A DNA stretch of 64,000 bases, taken from Alligator mississippiensis. Lineage: Eukaryota > Chordata > Crocodylia > Alligatoridae. The stretch lies in assembly GCF_030867095.1 (NCBI RefSeq), contig NC_081828.1, positions 54,165,434 to 54,229,433 on the forward strand, written 5' to 3'. Of this stretch, positions 60,401 through 64,000 are shown piece by piece; position 1 is the stretch's first letter, and every line of letters begins with the position of its first letter. The notes below the pieces were generated by a model. The model did no database searches, was not told the DNA's origin, and saw only the letters and a list, made by a program, of their open reading frames with translations. The position numbers and the translations under genes were made by a program.

Positions 60401-61942
60401 ATTTTAATAAATGTACATACATTTGGGTAGAGAAGCAGGGAAGCTTCCAATATTTATGAAAGAATGGGTGTAATATGTTAAAAAGGCTCTCATTTTCTTC
60501 AAAAGTGGCAGCTTGACTTAAACATTTCTTAAATAATCATATACTTATCTTAAAGAAATAAAAAGAATGTAGGGGAATGGGCTGTGAAATGGTGTTTATA
60601 CTTAGTGCTCTGTGGGAAACTATGCTATGGGTAAGTACTTGGATTAAGGGTAAAAAAGGTTTGTAAATAAGCTTGTGTGTTTCAGTGAGTATCTGCAGTA
60701 TGCATTCATGATGTATGAAACTGACTAATTTTGGAGAGAGAGTGTTCACTTGTTGCACAGACTTTCTAATATATTTCTTAGTGAGATTCCCCCCAAAAAT
60801 GTTTGACCGTTTAACCTACAAGTCTGGTGTTTTAGTCAGACAAGTGAACAATCAGTTTTTCCCTCTGGAGCTGCTCTGTGGTAGGCTCTGGCATCTGCTT
60901 TTGTCGTGGAAAAGGCTTTGGGCATTTAGCCTCAAAAATTAAAAGGTAGCTCCCCCTGAGCTCAGTGTGTGAGATCTAGCTCCAGTTGAGAACATTGTAT
61001 GAAGAGAAAGCTCAAAATAGTAGATTTGAGCCAGTCTTAAACACTATTTCCTGCTCACTAATTACAAATGGACAATGCTGCTTATGTCTGAGAGTTCAAC
61101 ATACTCTTCTCCCTCTGAAGCACATGAGCAGGATACTTATTTGTAACCTAAAAGCAGTCCTGTTACTAGCACTCTGCCTGCAGCAGAGGCAAGCCTCACT
61201 GACCAAGATTCTCCTGCAGTGTGGGCAAGGATGGTGTTACTGTGTTCCCATCAGTTGTGAGTTTGAAGGGAGAGGGGGAGGAGACTGATTTTTCACCTCT
61301 TACCATCAAGGAAAGGTAGGACAGAAAAGAAGTACCACTAACACCACCATCCTTGGCATCTAGGAGAGTGGTAATAAAGGAGCACCAGACTTATCAATAC
61401 ATCCTACTCCCTTAAGGGCAAAGATTCTCTACCAGAGATTAGGGATAGCGTACCTAGGTATCTTATCTTACTTGAGGCATTCAGCACAACCTTTTTTTAG
61501 GATCCACAGAAAAGTCATGCTGGGCTTCATTCTCTCCACCTAGGTTTTGCCCTTCAATATTTGGGTGGAAGGGTTGCAACAGCTGACAAATGTTGGAAAA
61601 GGATGCACGTCTACATGTATTTGACTTGTTTCTACCACATGTTCCATTTTAACAATAGGCAGAACAAGTAACGCACTACAGTTTAAGTAGAGCACTTCGG
61701 CTTCTGTGCCTAGTGCACTGTAATTAAACAGTTCTTTCCCATTGTGTACAGGACTTGCTTCTGCCTGTGAGTCACTGTTGGAACAAATAAAACTGTGCTT
61801 TGTTCACAGCTGGAATCATGCCTTCAAGAATCAGATCACAACACTACAGGGTCAGGCAAAAAACCGAGCAAATCCAAACCGGAGTGAAGTTCAGGCAAAC
61901 CTTTCTTTGTTCCTAGAGGCAGCTAGTGGGTTCTACACACAG
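30452..61942 (+). CDS. SMG7: SMG7 (EST1-like), coding exons 1-4 of the NMD factor
   Basis: Joining 30452-30480, 59488-59519, 60277-60394 and 61810-61942 gives 312 bp, 104 codons, with no stop. The protein (MSLLCAQYLR|QAEVLKADMT... ending EAASGFYTQ) is recognisable as the N-terminus of SMG7. SMG7 acts in the cytoplasm in nonsense-mediated decay. With SMG5 it binds phosphorylated UPF1 through a 14-3-3-like domain and recruits deadenylation and decapping factors. These exons cover the first helices of that domain. Lys66, one of the phosphoserine-contacting residues reported for human SMG7, is coded at 61826-61828. All introns are GT-AG. Residues 4-5 (LC) differ from the mammalian protein as I recall it. 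The rest of the gene lies beyond the right edge. Confidence 0.96.
34412..35090. mobile_element. hAT-like non-autonomous element
   Basis: Begins caggaggtggacaatta and ends ttttgcccacccctg, an inverted pair of the CAGGGGTGGGCAA type. The flanks atctaagg (left) and atccacgg (right) agree at six of eight positions, as an aged 8-bp hAT target duplication would. It shares its left part (gagggccacttaaggag) with 18842-20270. Confidence 0.7.
36265..36412. mobile_element. Short hAT/Charlie-like element
   Basis: Begins caagtggttctcagcc and ends tagttaagaactactg, inverted ends of the CAGTGGTTCTCAACC type. About 150 bp with no coding capacity. Confidence 0.6.
36693..37065. mobile_element. hAT-like fragment(s)
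   Basis: Starts caggggtgggcaaaatgcagcc, the same end type as at 34412. The right part, ending ggttgagagtcac, has a Charlie-like end, so two fragments may adjoin. Boundaries between them are unclear. Confidence 0.5.
38040..38430. mobile_element. TIR-element fragment related to 58789-59231
   Basis: Ends gcacacttgtttggatgtgccc, like gcacgtctggacgtgcc at 59231. It shares the ccctggggaa..cgtgcac type interior. The left end is not found. Confidence 0.35.
40393..40547. mobile_element. Fold-back MITE-like element, about 155 bp
   Basis: Outer ends tctatatagatcaggc (left) and gcctgatctatacaga (right) are inverted repeats. The centre is a perfect palindrome with 19-bp arms (40466-40484 and 40486-40504) around one base. 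The whole unit folds on itself. Confidence 0.7.
40973..41886. mobile_element. Long-TIR hAT-like element, copy A
   Basis: Begins tagaggtgcaccaatac and ends attggtgcggcactg. The flanks ctttatgt and ctttgtct match at six of eight positions. The subterminal arms are inverted over some 250 bp (left: ggcagatcaatgtccccctc, gagggagggagtgggg; right: ccccgctccctccctc, ggatctgcccc), so it can form a long hairpin. No transposase. Confidence 0.75.
43320..43525. mobile_element. hAT-like short element
   Basis: Starts gtgctcaaccccc and ends aaaggttgagcacctg, inverted hAT/Charlie-type ends. The middle is GC-rich and without coding capacity. Confidence 0.6.
43798..45125 (-). mobile_element. CR1 LINE, 5'-truncated, reverse transcriptase and 3' end
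   Basis: Minus strand. 45090-44813 codes the HRFTAGRSRPTNLVSFYDQV and VIYLDCKKAFDMVLH region. 44880-44593 codes SSGVPQGSVLGLVLFN and FTDDTKLWG (the catalytic Asp pair). 44586-44320 codes the C-terminal part (CKVLRLGRRNQQHAY...). The 3' end reaches the ctatgaatctatt repeats at about 43798 that mark CR1 tails. Frame breaks make it inactive. Confidence 0.92.
45482..45765. mobile_element. hAT-like fragment
   Basis: Begins ccagtggtgctcaaccttttc, a CAGTGGTnCTCAACC-type hAT end, followed by ggctggatgggc and ggctggatccagctgg. The right end is not clear. Confidence 0.45.
45995..46714. mobile_element. Long-TIR hAT-like element, copy B (left-truncated)
   Basis: Ends tattggtgcacctcta like copies A and C and shares the ggagtggggcag..ggcactgcccagcc interior. 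The left terminal part is missing. Confidence 0.65.
47266..47445. mobile_element. hAT/Charlie-like short element
   Basis: Starts cagcagttcccaaactcgg and ends accacagattgggcacttctg, inverted ends of the CAGnnGTTCCCAAAC type. Confidence 0.6.
47581..47660. mobile_element. hAT-like element, left end
   Basis: cagtgattctcaactaggg, then ccctgaggttccttgagatc and ttcaagaatgccacagggtg, a recognisable Charlie-type beginning. How far it extends to the right is not clear. Confidence 0.5.
50300..51163. mobile_element. Long-TIR hAT-like element, copy C
   Basis: Begins taggggtgcactgata and ends atagatgcacctcta. The flanks aagtatag and gagtgtag match at six of eight positions. The arms (about 50395-50560 and 50905-51060) are inverted copies: gagggagggagtggggctgg and ccccagccccactccctccc. 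A potential hairpin spans 0.86 kb. Confidence 0.8.
51861..52685. mobile_element. Long-inverted-repeat element
   Basis: The left part contains ggccgaatccgaagattcg, gattcggcc and atttttctacatgcctcgagg. The right part contains their inverses (cctcaaggtatgtagaaaaaac... gattcggagattcggtc). The middle is GC-rich with a 16-C run at 52116-52131. No coding capacity. Probably a non-autonomous DNA transposon of unknown family. Confidence 0.65.
54102..54175. repeat. Perfect 28-bp inverted repeat with 18-nt loop
   Basis: The arm at 54102-54129 (ccaataattagattctagac...) is exactly reverse-complemented at 54148-54175. Imperfect pairing continues outwards for about ten more bases (gaaacaacc / ggagttgtctc). 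No flanking duplication was identified. Confidence 0.9.
55125..55212 (+). mobile_element. CR1 3' end fragment
   Basis: gggggtcggactcgatct, aggtcccttccaacccta and atatatgaatctatgaa are the conserved CR1 3' end and tail repeats, here in + orientation. Under 100 bp. Confidence 0.75.
55505..55990. mobile_element. Fold-back element with arms of about 170 bp
   Basis: Left arm about 55505-55683 (ggcaaggttctttgagg, cttttattagaccaactgag, gcaagctttcaggc, ctccaaggaatgag). Right arm about 55824-55990 is its inverse (ctcattccttggag, cccgaaagcttgc, ctcagttggtttaataaaag, gaacctttcctgcc). The spacer is about 140 bp. The family is not named here. Confidence 0.8.
58203..58750. mobile_element. hAT-like element with poly-C run
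   Basis: Begins gaggtgctcaagctctgg and ends aaaaaggttgagcatcactg, inverted hAT-type ends. A run of 22 C lies at 58425-58446. The long open frames across it come from the GC-rich repeat and are not genes. Confidence 0.65.
58789..59231. mobile_element. TIR DNA element, about 443 bp
   Basis: Begins gggcacatccagagg and ends gcacgtctggacgtgcc, imperfect inverted ends. TGTT occurs on both sides (58785-58788 and 59232-59235). It is inserted about 250 bp upstream of SMG7 exon 2. Family uncertain. Confidence 0.6.
59488..59519 (+). CDS. SMG7: SMG7 coding exon 2
   Basis: 32 bp between a pyrimidine-rich ...TATCTTGCAG acceptor and a GTAATT donor. It codes the last base of Arg10, then QAEVLKADMT and one base of Asp21. 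An exon this short is missed by ORF searches. Confidence 0.95.
59520..60276 (+). other. SMG7: SMG7 intron 2
   Basis: 757 bp, GTAATT...TTATAG, AT-rich. I see nothing else in it. Confidence 0.9.
60277..60394 (+). CDS. SMG7: SMG7 coding exon 3
   Basis: 118 bp, acceptor TTGTTATAG, donor GTAAGT. It codes Asp21 to the start of Leu60 (SKLGPAEVWTSRQALQDLYQ ... KKVEQDL). Confidence 0.96.
60395..61809 (+). other. SMG7: SMG7 intron 3
   Basis: 1415 bp, GTAAGT...TCACAG. It has no recognisable repeat or gene. Confidence 0.9.
61810..61942 (+). CDS. SMG7: SMG7 coding exon 4
   Basis: 133 bp, acceptor TTCACAG, donor GTGAGT. It codes the end of Leu60 to Gln104 (WNHAFKNQITTLQGQAKNRA ... SGFYTQ) and ends on a codon boundary. 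It contains Lys66. Confidence 0.96.
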
Positions 61943-62982
61943 GTGAGTGTGGAATACATCATGTTTTCTGTATGAATATTTTGCCTTGCATCTTTGCCTT
62001 TATGCTGAATGTATGTAGGTCCTTCTAGTAGCATGGTCACTTGCTAAATTTAGTATGCTGCTTCTAGTTGTTGCTTATGTTCTATCCTTCAGAACAGATA
62101 AGCTCCCACAGTGCGCTTGATCAGTTGTTTAATGCATAAGGATGAGGAAAGGGGAGAAATCCATCTAAAAATGATAAAATCCTATCCTTTTCAGTATATG
62201 CAGCCATTCCTGTTAAAAGCCAAACAGTTATCTTTTGGCAGCATTTTACGCTTTCAATGGAAGCACTTTGCTATGGAAGTGGCATAATGTTCCTAATGAG
62301 ATAAGACTTCTAATGTTTTCTTTTTCTTTTTTAATTCTGTGAACTGTACCTTGTATATCAAGTTTATATTTAGAACAAGGGGCCAGATGCATTCCATAGG
62401 GGTCCAGTCTGGCACCAGAGATTGGTGGCACAGCACTGGGTTGTCCTGCCCATCTCCTCTGCACTGTTTCCCTCTGCTGTGGAACCTGCTGCTCCACTGT
62501 ACCTACACTTACCCTCTCTACGGAGGGAGTGAAGATTAGTGGCAAGGGTAAGTGTAGGCAGCTGGGTGTTTGTGGGGTGGGGGAGCAGAGAGGGAAAGAT
62601 TTGTGGTCTGTGGTGGAGGCTGGGTCACAAAGGGTGGCTGCAGGGTCAAAAGGTTGCTGAGCCCTCCTTTAGAAAGATGAAATTCAGTGGCTAGCCTGGG
62701 GAATGACATAGGAGGAGTTATGATTAATTTGAAAAAGGCACTGAACTTAAGCTACTTTTCATAATTCTAACTGTAGATATTTTAACATTTTTGTTACCTA
62801 GCTTACTGCATGTTTTAATAAAGCTAGTGATTTTGAAATTCCCAGCATTATTCCAGCACCATTTTATTTTTTATTTTTTTGAAAATGAGTTCAACAAGAA
62901 TTGCATTTCAATTCTGTTGTTGAGTCCCACCTTAAATGAAACATCCTCTCTCCTATCAAAAATTGTCATGTCTTGTGTAATA

Positions 62983-63523
62983 CAGGCAGTCCATGTCTTA
63001 AGTCAAAACATTGTAACTCGGAACTAATAGTCTCAGAAGAAACAATATTATAAATGGGGGATTGGTTCCTGAACCAAGGCCCAATACCCTATTTTCACTA
63101 AAAATACCCCAGAATTTTGTACTCGATCAATTATAGATGAGTAATATAGTTACCTTAATGTATATATATTGTAAATAGCAATCATACTGATTTGGAAGGA
63201 CTTCTTTGAGGTGACTTTACTGGACTGAAAGGCTCTTGGTTGGACTTTTTGAAGGGTTCTTGGCTGGTGTCTTCCCAGTAGTCTTGGCTGCAGGTTTTTC
63301 TGGAGTCCTGTCCGCTTTCTTAAAGAAAGCGTCCAAGGAAGTTTTTACAGATGTTCTCCAGGGAGATGAGTGATGCGGCTAACTTGTTCGCTGGCTTGGC
63401 CTCGCATAGGATCAAGTGTTGTAAAGTCGAAACTGATGTCATAAAGTTGAAACAAGGTGTCAGTTTATAAACATTGTGAGTGCGAAATGTTGCAACTCAA
63501 CGTTGTAAGTTGAGGACTGCCTG
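62983..63523 (-). mobile_element. Tigger/pogo-like DNA transposon remnant
   Basis: The ends are CAGGCAGTCC (62983) and GGACTGCCTG (63523), exact inverse 10-mers, flanked by TA on both sides (62981-62982 and 63524-63525), as expected for Tc1-mariner/pogo insertions. Inner terminal sequence also pairs (acattgtaactcgg / ctcaacgttgtaagttg). At 541 bp it has lost most of the transposase. Confidence 0.85.
63217..63362 (-). pseudogene. Transposase C-terminal remnant of the Tigger-like element
   Basis: On the minus strand an open frame ends at TAA (63219-63217). It reads SVKTSLDAFFKKADRTPEKP and then a Lys/Pro/Thr-rich tail ending KSLSVQ. A basic tail after a DAFFKK motif is typical of pogo/Tigger transposase C-termini. 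The DNA-binding and DDE domains are absent. Confidence 0.65.
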
Positions 63524-64000
63524 TATTAATATGGTGCTGATGAGAACTCCTTTTGAATTGCTAACATTCAATGAGCTTGAGTAAGTTTTAAACAAGGAAA
63601 GGTTACTTTTCCACTTAATCCAAGGTACCTAAAAAGTCACTTTCAGCTCAGCAAGCAAGCTTTGGTATCTAATTTACCTCATACCAAGTTTTACATAGAA
63701 TGAGTCCACATTTGACCTAACTTGCTTCATCTGACATTTTAATTTCAGTTTGATCCCATCATATTGCTAGTTTTCCCCTTGTGCATCCATCACACTCCTC
63801 TTTTTTCCCCCTCCACAAACTGGGTAAAGTCCAAGAGTAGTTTGATTCTTTTTTTTTTTTGAGTGGGAGGTGTAGAGGAGTGTCATTTTTGTGGAGAGTT
63901 CTCTTTTTTTTACTTGATATGATCTAATGGCTTAAAGTCAACCAAACTGCTTTTCTTCGAATCAGCTGTAGTGGGTATTGCCAGAACTAAAAATACATAC

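Larger units (their letters stand above)
61943..64000 (+). other. SMG7: SMG7 intron 4, start
   Basis: Begins GTGAGT and continues past the window edge. It contains a Tigger-like element at 62983-63523 and, at about 62385-62670, a GC-richer stretch ending aaaaggttgctgagccctcc that resembles a hAT end. Confidence 0.8.

Overview
This window is vertebrate nuclear DNA, most likely from a crocodilian, with turtle as the main alternative. That placement is inferred from three things: the repeat mix (CR1 LINEs, old MIR SINEs, many hAT-like DNA transposons, LTR elements), the absence of Alu/B1/L1-type repeats, and a host gene with ordinary amniote exon structure. The only host gene I can support is SMG7, a nonsense-mediated mRNA decay (NMD) factor. 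It lies on the + strand and only its first four coding exons are in view.

Layout. 1-1262 is an antisense CR1 LINE fragment that runs off the left edge. 4682-13657 is a full-length endogenous retrovirus (ERV) on the minus strand: two 503-bp LTRs that differ at about five positions, a 4-bp target duplication (ACAA), an 18-nt primer-binding site matching the 3' end of tRNA-His, an intact gag, pro-pol in the gag frame behind a single TAG, and env. It is gammaretrovirus-like. Pol carries a frameshift and one TGA, and env carries one TGA. 14141-15185, 19011-19565 and 23885-25161 are LTR-like units bounded by TG...CA and 4- or 5-bp target duplications, which makes them solo LTR candidates. The second sits inside a hAT-like element. 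Between them are MIR fragments, hAT-like elements and low-complexity tracts.

A CpG island at about 29.83-30.69 kb holds the SMG7 promoter, a 21-codon upstream ORF and coding exon 1. Intron 1 is about 29 kb and full of mobile elements: a second CR1, several hAT-like elements, and at least six fold-back elements with long inverted repeats. Exons 2-4 lie at 59.49-61.94 kb. The four exons join in frame to 104 codons covering the start of the 14-3-3-like domain. Intron 4 runs off the right edge and contains a Tigger/pogo-type element with a transposase remnant.

I found no prokaryotic genes, CRISPR arrays or operons. The most notable items are the young, nearly complete tRNA-His-primed ERV, the strong-context uORF of an NMD factor gene, and the inverted-repeat elements in the SMG7 first intron. 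Intron and repeat boundaries were read by eye. No database search was possible.
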